Shown here: positions 34,651 to 42,262 of the stretch, in pieces
Position numbering within the stretch: position 1 is the stretch's first letter
How the letters are laid out: every line of letters begins with the position of its first letter
Origin: Acidobacteriota bacterium
Lineage (GTDB): Bacteria; Acidobacteriota; Terriglobia; Terriglobales; Acidobacteriaceae
Length of the DNA stretch: 64,000 bases
NCBI GenBank assembly: GCA_003225055.1
Contig: QIAU01000144.1
Location: 124,001-188,000, forward strand
Direction of reading: 5' to 3'
Program-made: the position numbers and the translations under genes
The notes under the pieces: model-generated
The model's database searches: none
Seen by the model: only the letters and a program-made list of their open reading frames with translations
What the model was told of the DNA's origin: nothing

Positions 34651-34723
34651 TTTTTGATGGTTGATTGAAAATTAAGATGCCGACCGGTTGCCAAGCAACC
34701 ATCAGGGGATCAAAAATCAACAA
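34644..34723. repeat. heptamer hairpin between ispE and tRNA-Gln
   Basis: Units TTGTTGA, TTTTTGA, TGGTTGA and TTGAAAA are in register. The 15-bp arm 34644-34658 is perfectly inverted at 34709-34723, and an inner GATGGTTG/CAACCATC extends the stem. It includes the ispE stop codon and ends 8 bp before the tRNA. Confidence 0.85.
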
Positions 34724-34731
34724 TGATCGAC

Positions 34732-34805
34732 TGGGCCGTCGACTAATGGTAGGTCAAGTGCCTTTGGAGCACTTTGTCTAGGTTCGAATCCTAGCGGCCC
34801 AGCCA
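34732..34805 (+). tRNA. tRNA-Gln (anticodon TTG)
   Basis: A 74-nt cloverleaf. The acceptor pair is TGGGCCG / CGGCCCA, the discriminator G, and CCA is encoded. The anticodon stem AGTGC / GCACT encloses CTTTGGA, so the anticodon is TTG. The T-arm is CTAGGTTCGAATCCTAG. It is flanked on both sides by heptamer repeats. Confidence 0.96.
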
Positions 34806-34813
34806 GAAAAACC

Positions 34814-34883
34814 AGCTTTTAGCTCTTGCTTTTTCGCGTGGAGTTCAGGGGTTCAAGCATTAAGAGCTAAAGGCAAGAGCTAA
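34814..34883. repeat. heptamer hairpin between tRNA-Gln and prs
   Basis: Left units AGCTTTT, AGCTCTT and GCTTTTT are in register. TTAGCTCTTGC (34819-34829) is inverted as GCAAGAGCTAA (34873-34883), ending 3 bp before the prs ATG and likely covering its translation start. Confidence 0.8.
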
Positions 34884-34886
34884 TCC

Positions 34887-35912
34887 ATGGCCACTCTCGC
34901 GACAACCGCAGATAAGAAGGCGCCGGTAAGCCCGGAGGAGAAGCCCGAGCGCAAGCCTCAGCGCTCCCGTGTGGATGACAAGTTCAAGATCTTCTGCGGC
35001 ACGGCGAACGAGTCGCTGTGCGATGAGGTCTGCGCGTTTCTCGGCATGACTCGCGGCCAGGCAAAGGTGACGCGGTTCTCCGATGGTGAGGCTTATATCC
35101 AGATCCAGGAGAACGTGCGCGGCGCTGACGTATTCCTCATGCAGCCCACCTGTCGTCCGGTAGACATGCACCTGATGGAACTGCTTTTGATGATTGACGC
35201 CTTAAAACGAGCTTCGGCCCGCCGCATCACGGCGGTGATCCCCTATTTTGGCTATGCGCGCCAGGATCGCAAGGACAAGCCGCGTGTACCGATTTCCTCC
35301 AAGCTGGTGGCTGATTTGCTGACCACGGCCGGCGCGGATCGCGCGCTGGTCGTCGATTTGCATGCTCCGCAGTTGCAGGGCTTCTTCAATATTCCGGTGG
35401 ATCACCTGTTTGCTTCGCCTGTGCTCGTGGACTATTACAAGAAGCTCATTTTACCGCATCTCACCGTCGTTTCTCCTGACGCGGGGGGCGTGGAGCGCGC
35501 CCGATTTTTTGCCAAGAAGATGGATTCCGCCTTGGCTATCGTTGATAAGCGCCGGGTGGATGTGAACGTCGCGGAAGTCATGCACGTCATCGGCGATGTC
35601 AAAGGCCGCACGTGCCTGGTCATTGACGACCTGATTGATACTGCCGGCACCCTGGTCAAGACTGCGCACGCCCTGCTCGACGATGGCGCCACCGGCGTTT
35701 ATGCCTGCGCCTCGCACCCGGTACTTTCCGGGCCAGCGGTGGAAAATATTTCCAAGTCACCAATCACCGAGGTGGTGGTCACCAACACTATTCCGCTCTC
35801 CGAAGCCGCCCGCAAAGAGCCCAAAATCAGAGTGCTCACAATTGCAGGACTGATTGGCCGCGCCATTCAGTCGATTCATGAGGAAACTTCGGTCAGCAAA
35901 TTATTCATGTAG
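34887..35912 (+). CDS. prs: ribose-phosphate pyrophosphokinase
   Basis: Makes PRPP from ribose 5-phosphate and ATP. It is 341 residues, with about 30 extra Lys/Pro-rich residues at the N-terminus. Visible are TRFSDGEAYIQIQENVRGAD, VIPYFGYARQDRKDKPRVPI (ATP loop), VVDLHAPQLQGFF, VVSPDAGGVERARFFAK and the PRPP-binding LVIDDLIDTAGTLVKTAHAL. No clear Shine-Dalgarno is seen; the ATG lies at the edge of a heptamer hairpin. It probably shares an operon with rplY 16 bp downstream. Confidence 0.95.
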   Translation: MATLATTADKKAPVSPEEKPERKPQRSRVDDKFKIFCGTANESLCDEVCAFLGMTRGQAKVTRFSDGEAYIQIQENVRGADVFLMQPTCRPVDMHLMELLLMIDALKRASARRITAVIPYFGYARQDRKDKPRVPISSKLVADLLTTAGADRALVVDLHAPQLQGFFNIPVDHLFASPVLVDYYKKLILPHLTVVSPDAGGVERARFFAKKMDSALAIVDKRRVDVNVAEVMHVIGDVKGRTCLVIDDLIDTAGTLVKTAHALLDDGATGVYACASHPVLSGPAVENISKSPITEVVVTNTIPLSEAARKEPKIRVLTIAGLIGRAIQSIHEETSVSKLFM

Positions 35913-35928
35913 GCAGGAATCAGAAACT

Positions 35929-36678
35929 ATGGCTACAGCAACCGAGACGAAACCTGAAACCAATTTTCTGGAAGCGGAGCCGCGCCAGCCCGGCAACAAG
36001 AACGATGCCCGCCGGGTGCGCCGCAGCGGGAAGATTCCCGCGGTGGTCTACGGGGCCGGCAAAAATGCGGTGCCAGTCAGCGTGGACCCGCGGCAGGTCT
36101 CTCGGATTCTGCACTCCGAGAGCGGTCACAACACGATTTTCGACCTCGCCCTGGACGGCCAGCGCAGCAAGGCCATGATCGTCGATTGGCAGTACGAACC
36201 CATCAAGGGCGCGCTGCTGCACATCGACCTCAAGCGCATTGCCATGGACCAGAAGCTCAAGGTCCTGGTGCCGATCGTCCTCAAGGGCGAAGCGGCGGGC
36301 GTGAAACAGCAAGGCGGCATTCTGGAGCAAGTGCTGCGCGAGGTGGAAGTGGAGTGTTTGCCCGGCGACATCCCCAGCCACATCGATGCCGATGTGACCG
36401 AGCTGGTCTTCGGCAAGGTTTTGCGCGTGGCGGACCTGCCGCATGGCGAAAAGCTGAAGTTCCTTACCGACCCGAATCAGACCGTGGCTCACGTCACGGC
36501 GGTTAAGGAAGAAGTGGCGCCGACGCCGGAAGCCGCTGCCGCCGAAGCCGCGGCCGTTCCCACCGAGCCGGAGGTCATCAAGAAGGGCAAGCAGGAAGTC
36601 GAAGGGGAAGGTGCCGAGGAAGCTGCTCCCGAGAAAGCCGAGAAAGCAGAGAAACAGGAGAAGAAGGAAAAGAAATAA
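35929..36678 (+). CDS. rplY: 50S ribosomal protein L25/general stress protein Ctc
   Basis: Binds 5S rRNA. A 249-residue Ctc-type L25. The N-terminal part (KNDARRVRRSGKIPAVVYGA) is the RNA-binding domain. The TL5-like C-terminal domain includes DLKRIAMDQKLKVLVPIVLK and VEVECLPGDIPSHIDADVTE. The last 50 residues are an Ala/Glu/Lys-rich low-complexity tail. Start 35929 is chosen by homology (MATATETKPET); an upstream in-frame start overlaps prs. It follows prs, as in many bacteria, and precedes pth. Confidence 0.94.
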   Translation: MATATETKPETNFLEAEPRQPGNKNDARRVRRSGKIPAVVYGAGKNAVPVSVDPRQVSRILHSESGHNTIFDLALDGQRSKAMIVDWQYEPIKGALLHIDLKRIAMDQKLKVLVPIVLKGEAAGVKQQGGILEQVLREVEVECLPGDIPSHIDADVTELVFGKVLRVADLPHGEKLKFLTDPNQTVAHVTAVKEEVAPTPEAAAAEAAAVPTEPEVIKKGKQEVEGEGAEEAAPEKAEKAEKQEKKEKK

Positions 36679-36686
36679 CCGTCGTC

Positions 36687-36774
36687 GGTCTTTGGTCTCT
36701 GGTCATTGGTCATTGTTCTCTCTGGCCAACGGCCGGGGACAAAGAGGTAACTAGGAGTTAGCAGCTAAGAGCTA
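36687..36774. repeat. two heptamer arrays between rplY and pth
   Basis: Five units in register (GGTCTTT, GGTCTCT, GGTCATT, GGTCATT, GTTCTCT at 36687-36721) and three more of a different type (GGAGTTA, GCAGCTA, AGAGCTA at 36754-36774), 6 bp before the pth start. Confidence 0.8.
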
Positions 36775-36780
36775 AGCCGC

Positions 36781-37362
36781 GTGAAACTGATCGTTGGCCT
36801 GGGCAATCCGGGAATCGAATACCAGTTCACGCCGCACAACTTAGGATTTCTCGCCATCGATCGCCTCGCCGACGAATGGGGCGTGGACGTGAGAAACCGG
36901 AATTGCCGGGCACTGACTGCCCGGGCCGTTATCGGTGACCAGCAGGTTCTCTTGGCCAAGCCGGAGACCTACATGAACCTGAGCGGCCTGTCCCTGCGCG
37001 AGCTGCTGGCACAGCATGAGCTCAAGCCGGAGACGGATCTGATCGTCATTTATGACGAACTGGATCTGCCGCTGGGCACGATTCGCATTCGGCAACGGGG
37101 CAGTTCGGCTGGGCACAACGGGATGGAATCGGTGATCGGCGCGCTGGGTACGCAGCAGTTTTTGCGAATCCGTCTGGGAATCGCGCCGGAGAAGAAGGTC
37201 GCGGATGGCGTGAAATATGTGCTTACGCCCTTTCGCAAGAGACAACTTAAGGTCGTGGACGAGGTCCTCGACAAGGCTGCTGAAGCTGTGAAGGTGATTT
37301 TGACCGAGGGGCCGGACGCGGCGATGAATCGCTTCAACCGCAAGCCCGATCCGGAAGATTAG
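36781..37362 (+). CDS. pth: peptidyl-tRNA hydrolase
   Basis: Frees tRNA from stalled peptidyl-tRNA. It is 193 residues from a GTG start. Motifs are LIVGLGNPGIEYQFTPHNLG with the catalytic His18, LLAKPETYMNLSGLSLRELL, IVIYDELDLPLGTIRIRQRG and SAGHNGMESVIGALGTQQFL. The GTG lies just after a heptamer array. rpsF follows 25 bp later. Confidence 0.95.
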   Translation: MKLIVGLGNPGIEYQFTPHNLGFLAIDRLADEWGVDVRNRNCRALTARAVIGDQQVLLAKPETYMNLSGLSLRELLAQHELKPETDLIVIYDELDLPLGTIRIRQRGSSAGHNGMESVIGALGTQQFLRIRLGIAPEKKVADGVKYVLTPFRKRQLKVVDEVLDKAAEAVKVILTEGPDAAMNRFNRKPDPED

Positions 37363-37387
37363 AAGATTAGTGGTTGGGAGAAACGGA

Positions 37388-37786
37388 ATGAATCGCACTT
37401 ATGAATTGATGTTCATCGTCCGCCCGGACATGGCGGATGAAGATCTCGACAAACTGATTTCCACGCTGGAATCGCAGGTGACCACCTCGGGTGGAACCGT
37501 GAACGGCGTGGAGCGCATGGGCAAGCGTCGCCTGGCCTATACCGTTCGTCGATTTCAAGACGGCATGTACGTTCTGCTGACGGTTGAGGGTGGCGGGGCG
37601 CTGATTCACGAACTGGAACGCCGTCTGCGCGTGACCGAGCCAGTGATCAAGTTCCTCACCGTCCGGATTGACGAAGAGCGGAAGCGCCTGGACAAGATCA
37701 AGCAGATTCGGGACGCGCGGCGCAAGGCGGCACCCGCACCTGCTACACCCGAAGCTGGCGGCGAAACTACCCCGGCAACGCCCTAA
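37388..37786 (+). CDS. rpsF: 30S ribosomal protein S6
   Basis: A 132-residue primary rRNA-binding partner of S18. The family pattern is complete: RTYELMFIVRPDMADEDLDK, then GVERMGKRRLAYTVRRFQDG and MYVLLTVEG, and VIKFLTVRIDEERKRLDKIK. The last 25 residues are an Ala/Pro/Thr-rich tail. Start 37388 is chosen over 37370 by homology. It is separated from rpsR by a heptamer hairpin. Confidence 0.95.
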   Translation: MNRTYELMFIVRPDMADEDLDKLISTLESQVTTSGGTVNGVERMGKRRLAYTVRRFQDGMYVLLTVEGGGALIHELERRLRVTEPVIKFLTVRIDEERKRLDKIKQIRDARRKAAPAPATPEAGGETTPATP

Positions 37787-37790
37787 GAGG

Positions 37791-37853
37791 GTCGTTGGTC
37801 CTTGGTCGTTTACGGAAAAAGCCAATGACCAACGACTGACGACCAAAGACAAG
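37791..37853. repeat. heptamer hairpin between rpsF and rpsR
   Basis: Units GTCGTTG, GTCCTTG and GTCGTTT (37791-37811) face CCAATGA, CCAACGA, CTGACGA and CCAAAGA (37822-37849), largely complementary. It starts 5 bp after the rpsF stop and ends just before the rpsR ribosome site (AAGGAG). Confidence 0.85.
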
Positions 37854-37870
37854 TTTTACTAAGGAGCAAC

Positions 37871-38245
37871 ATGGCTGAAGAAACCAAGACAGCAACCCCT
37901 GAACCACCAGCCGCTGAAGCACAGCGGCCTGAAGGATCGCGTCCGGAAGGACAGCGCGAGAGTCGATTTGGGCCCCGTGGACCGCGTCCTGCCGGAGGTC
38001 CCGGCGGCGCCCGCGAAGGCGGCCGCAAATATTTTCGCCGCAAGAAGGTTTGCAAGTTCTGCGTGGAGAAGATCGAGGCGATCAACTACAAGGATGTGCG
38101 CCTGCTCTCGCAGTTCGTCGCGGAGAGCGGCAAGATTGTTCCGCGGCGCCTCACCGGCGTCTGCACACCTCACCAGCGGCGTCTCTCGGTGGCGATCAAG
38201 CAGGCGCGCAACATCGCCCTGCTGCCCTTCGCCGGCCGCGCGTAA
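37871..38245 (+). CDS. rpsR: 30S ribosomal protein S18
   Basis: A 124-residue protein with an unusually long N-terminal extension (about 55 residues, Pro/Arg/Gly-rich, ending [18 protein letters not shown]). The conserved core reads [20 protein letters not shown], then [20 protein letters not shown] and [20 protein letters not shown]. The Cys pair KFC plus the GVC cysteine fits the zinc-type S18. AAGGAG sits 7 bases upstream of the ATG. The next spacer is the longest heptamer array in the window. Confidence 0.95.
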   Translation: MAEETKTATPEPPAAEAQRPEGSRPEGQRESRFGPRGPRPAGGPGGAREGGRKYFRRKKVCKFCVEKIEAINYKDVRLLSQFVAESGKIVPRRLTGVCTPHQRRLSVAIKQARNIALLPFAGRA

Positions 38246-38255
38246 AAACCTCGTC

Positions 38256-38361
38256 GGTCATTGGTCTTGGGTCATCGGCGGTCTTGGGTCATCGGCCATA
38301 GATAACCTGAGCCAGATGCCGCCTTGCCAACGACCAACGACCAACGACCAACGACCAACGA
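38256..38361. repeat. long heptamer array between rpsR and rplI
   Basis: Left arm: GGTCATT, GGTCTTG, GGTCATC, then after GGC again GGTCTTG, GGTCATC (a 17-bp piece repeated at 38263-38279 and 38280-38296). Right arm: five identical CCAACGA units at 38327-38361. The arms are largely complementary. The right end lies 20 bp before the rplI ATG. Confidence 0.88.
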
Positions 38362-38381
38362 GTAAATTACGGGGTCATACG

Positions 38382-38834
38382 ATGGAAGTCATTCTGAAAG
38401 AAGATGTTCCCAGGCTCGGTTCCCGCGGCGATGTGGTCAAAGTCGCCGAGGGCTACGGACGCAATTTTCTCTTGCCCAAGAAGCTTGCTATCGAGGCCAG
38501 CCAGGGCAACAAGGCGGTGATCGAGCAGATGAAAGCCGCCGCGGTGCGCCGCTCCGCCCAGGAAAAGGCCGGCGCTGAAGAACTCGCTAAGCAATTCGAC
38601 GGCGTGTCGGTGAGCTTCCAGCGGCGTTCGGGAGAGCACGACCAGTTATTCGGGTCGGTGACCTCGGGCAACATCGCCGAGGCTCTGGAGAAAAAGGGCT
38701 TCAACATAGACCGCCGCAAGGTCCAGCTCCATGAACCACTGAGAACCTTGGGCGAATTCACCGTCCCGATAAAGCTGCATAAGGACGTTACCGCTCACCT
38801 GAAAGTCCTGATCGAGAAGGAAGCGGGCGAGTAG
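38382..38834 (+). CDS. rplI: 50S ribosomal protein L9
   Basis: A 150-residue two-domain protein. The N-terminal domain reads MEVILKEDVPRLGSRGDVVK, then VAEGYGRNFLLPKKLA. The long connecting helix has AVRRSAQEKAGAEELAKQF. The C-terminal domain has LFGSVTSGNIAEALEKKGFN and VPIKLHKDVTAHLKVLI. Start by homology; it comes after the heptamer array. It closes the rpsF-rpsR-rplI group. Confidence 0.95.
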   Translation: MEVILKEDVPRLGSRGDVVKVAEGYGRNFLLPKKLAIEASQGNKAVIEQMKAAAVRRSAQEKAGAEELAKQFDGVSVSFQRRSGEHDQLFGSVTSGNIAEALEKKGFNIDRRKVQLHEPLRTLGEFTVPIKLHKDVTAHLKVLIEKEAGE

Positions 38835-38996
38835 ATTCGTATGGGGTGGGTCGGAGACCCGCCTCCCGAGTTAATTCCTCCAGCTCAAAATCTCAAATTG
38901 CACCTCGCCCGGTGCGAAGCTTCCCTCTCTCGGTCGTATTCCAGCTAACCCTCGCTTCGGCAATCAGTTACTGGCGCAAAATCAGCTACAAACCCC

Positions 38997-39002
38997 TATA
39001 AT
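38997..39002 (+). promoter_or_regulatory. likely -10 element upstream of the ECF sigma gene
   Basis: A perfect TATAAT about 87 bp upstream of the sigma gene start, with only weak -35 resemblance 17-18 bp earlier (GGCGCA). It would give a housekeeping-type promoter for the sigma/anti-sigma group. Confidence 0.45.
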
Positions 39003-39088
39003 CTTGCTCACGGTTCTGGGTCTTCCACGTCCAAACCTATGCAAACCAGAAAGAAAGGCTGGTACTCAGGTTTGCGAGGACAGAGACC

Positions 39089-39796
39089 ATGCCGGCCGAC
39101 GCTTGGGCATTATCTATTGGCGGTTGTTCGACTCCGGGCGCAAGTAGCGATCGCGCGGTACGAGGCAGTGGCACCCAGAACCCCTTCGCGCGGGGCGACA
39201 TGGCTGGGCACAACATAGCCCGCATTGACGATACGATGCTCGTCCGCGAGGCGCAGCGGGGCAACCGTGCCGCCTTCGAGGAGTTGGTGCGTCATTACGA
39301 TCAGGCCGTTTTACGGCTGGCCCTGCACCTTACCGGCTCGGAACACGACGCCCAGGATGTCTATCAGGATGCGTTTCTGAAGGCCTACAAAAGCCTGGGT
39401 AATTTTCGTTTCGAGTGTTCCTTTTACACCTGGATCTACCGCATCGTCACCAACCTGTGCCTGGATCAGCTCCGCAAGAAACAAGTGCGCAAAGAAGACG
39501 CGCCGGTAGCCACCGACGCCGGCGGCGAGCAGTTCGACGTGCTCGATCGCGTGCCCGACGGCCGGGCGGGTGCGAATCCGGAGCGCGACCTGATGCGCCG
39601 TGAACTGGGCAGCCGCATCAATAGTGCCCTCGAGCGTCTTACGCCTAGGGAGCGCATGGTCTTCGAGCTGAAGCATTACCACGGTCTGAAGTTGCGAACT
39701 GTCGGCGAGATTTTAAATACGACGGAAGAAACAGCAAAGAATACGCTATTTCGGGCGACGCAGAAATTACGCGGCGCCCTGGCGGACATGCGATGA
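39089..39796 (+). CDS. ECF RNA polymerase sigma factor (RpoE type)
   Basis: A 235-residue extracytoplasmic-function sigma factor. A 45-residue leader precedes region 2: DTMLVREAQRGNRAAFEELV, the -10-recognition/core-binding stretch DAQDVYQDAFLKAYKSLGNF, and FYTWIYRIVTNLCLDQLRKK. Region 4 has LERLTPRERMVFELKHYHGL and TVGEILNTTEETAKNTLFRA, the -35-binding helix-turn-helix. The following gene is a zinc anti-sigma factor. An inner start at MAGHNIARIDD (39200) is possible. Confidence 0.92.
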   Translation: MPADAWALSIGGCSTPGASSDRAVRGSGTQNPFARGDMAGHNIARIDDTMLVREAQRGNRAAFEELVRHYDQAVLRLALHLTGSEHDAQDVYQDAFLKAYKSLGNFRFECSFYTWIYRIVTNLCLDQLRKKQVRKEDAPVATDAGGEQFDVLDRVPDGRAGANPERDLMRRELGSRINSALERLTPRERMVFELKHYHGLKLRTVGEILNTTEETAKNTLFRATQKLRGALADMR

Positions 39797-39935
39797 GGAT
39801 ACAGGTTCCGGAGCAACGAAATTCGTTAGCCCAGCCGTCAGCCGTGGGTAGTCTGGGAAAACGGGGGCCGAGTCCTGTAGGGACGACAGCAGAGCTTCTG
39901 TTAAGAAAGGTCAACCCCGATAGGGGAGTGCAACT

Positions 39936-40874
39936 ATGAAGTGCGAATGGGTTAAGGAGAACATTCTCCTCTACGTTTACCATGAACTGGCCGACGACAC
40001 TCGCTACGAACTCGAGCAGCACGTAGCCCGCTGCGCCGACTGCGCCGCCGAACTGAAAGCCACGCGCAAGTTCCACGTGACCTTGTCGTCGCTGCCGGTC
40101 GAGGAACCAACACCGAATCTGCTGGCGGCCTCGCGCATGCGCCTGCAGGAAGCCCTCGAGACCAGCGAGCCAGGTGGACTGTGGCAGCGGCTGACCTTTG
40201 ACCCATGGGTCTGGCTGCGGCAGATGCGCTTTTCGCCCGCCCTCGCCGCCGTCCTCCTCATCATCGGCTTTGCCGGCGGGATTGGCACAACCTACTCCAT
40301 ACTTCGCCCTTCCCCCGGAACGCCGGTTATCCCGACCATTGACCAAGTCGCTCCTTCCGAATCCAGCATCACGGGCATTCGCTCCGTCGTGCAGGAGGCG
40401 GGCACGAACAAAGTCAGCATCAAGTACGACACTGTCAGCACTCAACAAGCGGAAGGTTCTCTCAACGATCAGAAGATCCAGCAACTCCTCCTGTTTGCCG
40501 CGCGCAACAATTACAACTCTGGTGTGCGCATGGATTCCGTGGACCTGCTGACGCAAAAGCCTGATAACGCGGGGGTGCGCGAAGCCCTGATTTACGCCCT
40601 GCGTTATGATTCCAACCCGGGCGTGCGACTCAAGGCTCTGGAGGGTCTTGGACCGTATGTGAAGAACGATGTCCGCGTTCGCGACACAGTTTTGGAAGCT
40701 CTGATGAATGACGGCAATGCCGGAGTTCGCACCCAGGCCCTGCAGTCGCTCAGGCCGGTGCGCGCCGATAGCAGCGTGCGGGTTGTGCTGCAAAGCCTGG
40801 CGCAGAACGACAAGAATCAATACATCCGGTCGCAGGCGCGCACTATGCTGGTGCAACTGGGTGAGATGGATTAG
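39936..40874 (+). CDS. zinc-type anti-sigma factor with HEAT-like repeats
   Basis: A 312-residue single-pass membrane protein. Residues 1-40 are a zf-HC2/ZAS anti-sigma domain: His29, Cys33 and Cys36 in EQHVARCADCAAEL fit Hx3Cx2C, preceded by ENILLYVYHELADD. One membrane helix lies near 105-124 (ALAAVLLIIGFAGGIGTTYS). The outer part (about 180-310) consists of HEAT-like repeats: NSGVRMDSVDLLTQKPDNAG, then NPGVRLKALEGL and NAGVRTQALQSLRPV. It should hold the upstream sigma factor and sense an envelope signal through the repeats. Confidence 0.88.
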   Translation: MKCEWVKENILLYVYHELADDTRYELEQHVARCADCAAELKATRKFHVTLSSLPVEEPTPNLLAASRMRLQEALETSEPGGLWQRLTFDPWVWLRQMRFSPALAAVLLIIGFAGGIGTTYSILRPSPGTPVIPTIDQVAPSESSITGIRSVVQEAGTNKVSIKYDTVSTQQAEGSLNDQKIQQLLLFAARNNYNSGVRMDSVDLLTQKPDNAGVREALIYALRYDSNPGVRLKALEGLGPYVKNDVRVRDTVLEALMNDGNAGVRTQALQSLRPVRADSSVRVVLQSLAQNDKNQYIRSQARTMLVQLGEMD

Positions 40875-40961
40875 GTATTTTTCCGACGGGCCAGGGCGCC
40901 CGCCCCTCGGCGGGAAGCAGGGGCTTAGCCCCCTGGGAGGAGGAGGAAAACGAGGTGCAGG

Positions 40962-42146
40962 TTGAAGCAGTTCTCTAAATTCGCCGGGACCGTGGTAGCG
41001 CTGTTGTCCATGGCTTCGGCGGCGCAACAGGGCCGCATTTCCCGGGAAGGCGGCAACTGGACGCAGCAGAGCTCGGGTACGCTTTCTGCCGCCAGGAACC
41101 TTCGGGTCAAGGTCGATTTCGGCACAGTGCGCGTGCAGGGCGGCGCCCAGCAGGACATCAACTACGTTTTCCGCAATATTGCCTACACCTCCTCGGAAGA
41201 GAAAGCCCGCCGCCAGCTTGACGCCTACAAAGTCAGCACCTACGTTCGGGGCGAGACCGCTTACATCGTCGCGGAAGTTCAGGGATCTCGCGCGAGCCGA
41301 TGCTCAGGGGAGTTTGTGGTCAATGTTCCGCGGCAGATGGAGTCGGTGAAAATTGAAACCGACGGCGGCAATGTTCTCGTCGACGGCATTGCCGGGCGCC
41401 TCGAGGCGGAAACCGGGGGCGGCAGCATTAAAGTGGACGATATTGGCGGCTCGGTCTCTGCCGAAACCGGGGGGGACTATATTGATGTGGGTACGGTTGG
41501 CGGAGACGTGAATCTGCAAACCGGGGGGGGGCGGATCTCCATCCGCTCCGTAAAAGGCAAGATCAATGCCTCGACCGGCGGTGGCGATATGGTCATCTAC
41601 TCCGGATCGCAGGGTGCAGTTCTGGAAGCCGGCGGCGGCAATATCCAGGTCAAACAGTGCATCGGGAAGTTGAGAGTCTCGACGGGCGGCGGCAATATTG
41701 ACTTGGGTGACATCGCCGGCCCCGCCGAGATTGAAACCGGTGGCGGAAGTATTCGCCTGGCTTCTGCCAAAGGCCCGGTTCGCGCTGAAACCGGCGCGGG
41801 ACGGATTGAACTCAACGGAGTACCTTCGGCGCGGGCAGAGTCTGGCGCTGGCGGGATCGTCGCCCGCTTCATTCCGGCTGGCGAGCGAGCCGATTCCATG
41901 CTGGAAACCTCGGCGGGCGACATTACCGTTTATATAGCTTCGGGAGTTGCCGTCACTGTGCGTGCCAGTATCGAGCTCTCCAACGGACACCGCATTCAGT
42001 CCGATTTTCCAGAACTGCGAGTCACCACCGAGGGCGACTGGCCGGGAACAGGATCGGCCACTGCCGAAGGCAGTTTGAACGGCGGCGGTCCCTTGCTGAA
42101 GGTGCGCACTACAGCCGGAGACATCCGCATCCTTCGCGCGCCCTGA
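40962..42146 (+). CDS. exported DUF4097 beta-helix protein
   Basis: A 394-residue protein from a TTG start with a GGAGGAGGAGG tract about 15 bases upstream. The signal peptide is FAGTVVALLSMASAAQQ. The rest is a DUF4097 right-handed beta-helix with a rung of about 20-22 residues. Repeated turns are ETGGGSIKVDDIGGSVSAET, LQTGGGRISIRSVKGKINAS and STGGGNIDLGDIAGPAEIET, and the pattern continues to the end. Such proteins are common next to sigma/anti-sigma genes and are thought to be envelope or adhesin-like; no enzymatic motif is visible. Confidence 0.85.
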   Translation: MKQFSKFAGTVVALLSMASAAQQGRISREGGNWTQQSSGTLSAARNLRVKVDFGTVRVQGGAQQDINYVFRNIAYTSSEEKARRQLDAYKVSTYVRGETAYIVAEVQGSRASRCSGEFVVNVPRQMESVKIETDGGNVLVDGIAGRLEAETGGGSIKVDDIGGSVSAETGGDYIDVGTVGGDVNLQTGGGRISIRSVKGKINASTGGGDMVIYSGSQGAVLEAGGGNIQVKQCIGKLRVSTGGGNIDLGDIAGPAEIETGGGSIRLASAKGPVRAETGAGRIELNGVPSARAESGAGGIVARFIPAGERADSMLETSAGDITVYIASGVAVTVRASIELSNGHRIQSDFPELRVTTEGDWPGTGSATAEGSLNGGGPLLKVRTTAGDIRILRAP

Positions 42147-42262
42147 GAACCAGAAGCCGAGGGCAAGAGGGGCGGCGCCACCCCGGCGCATTTGTGACAA
42201 TCCGCTTTATGGCACGTCCCAGGCTTCGCGAGCACGTTACCGGGCCAAAAGGGAGGAACAAC

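Noticed and set aside
38256-38361. CRISPR array
   Set aside because: The repeats are 7 bp with no spacers, and no cas genes occur in the window.
39645-41027. 460-residue minus-strand ORF
   Set aside because: Shadow of the anti-sigma and flanking genes on the plus strand; Arg/Gly/His-rich composition without motifs.
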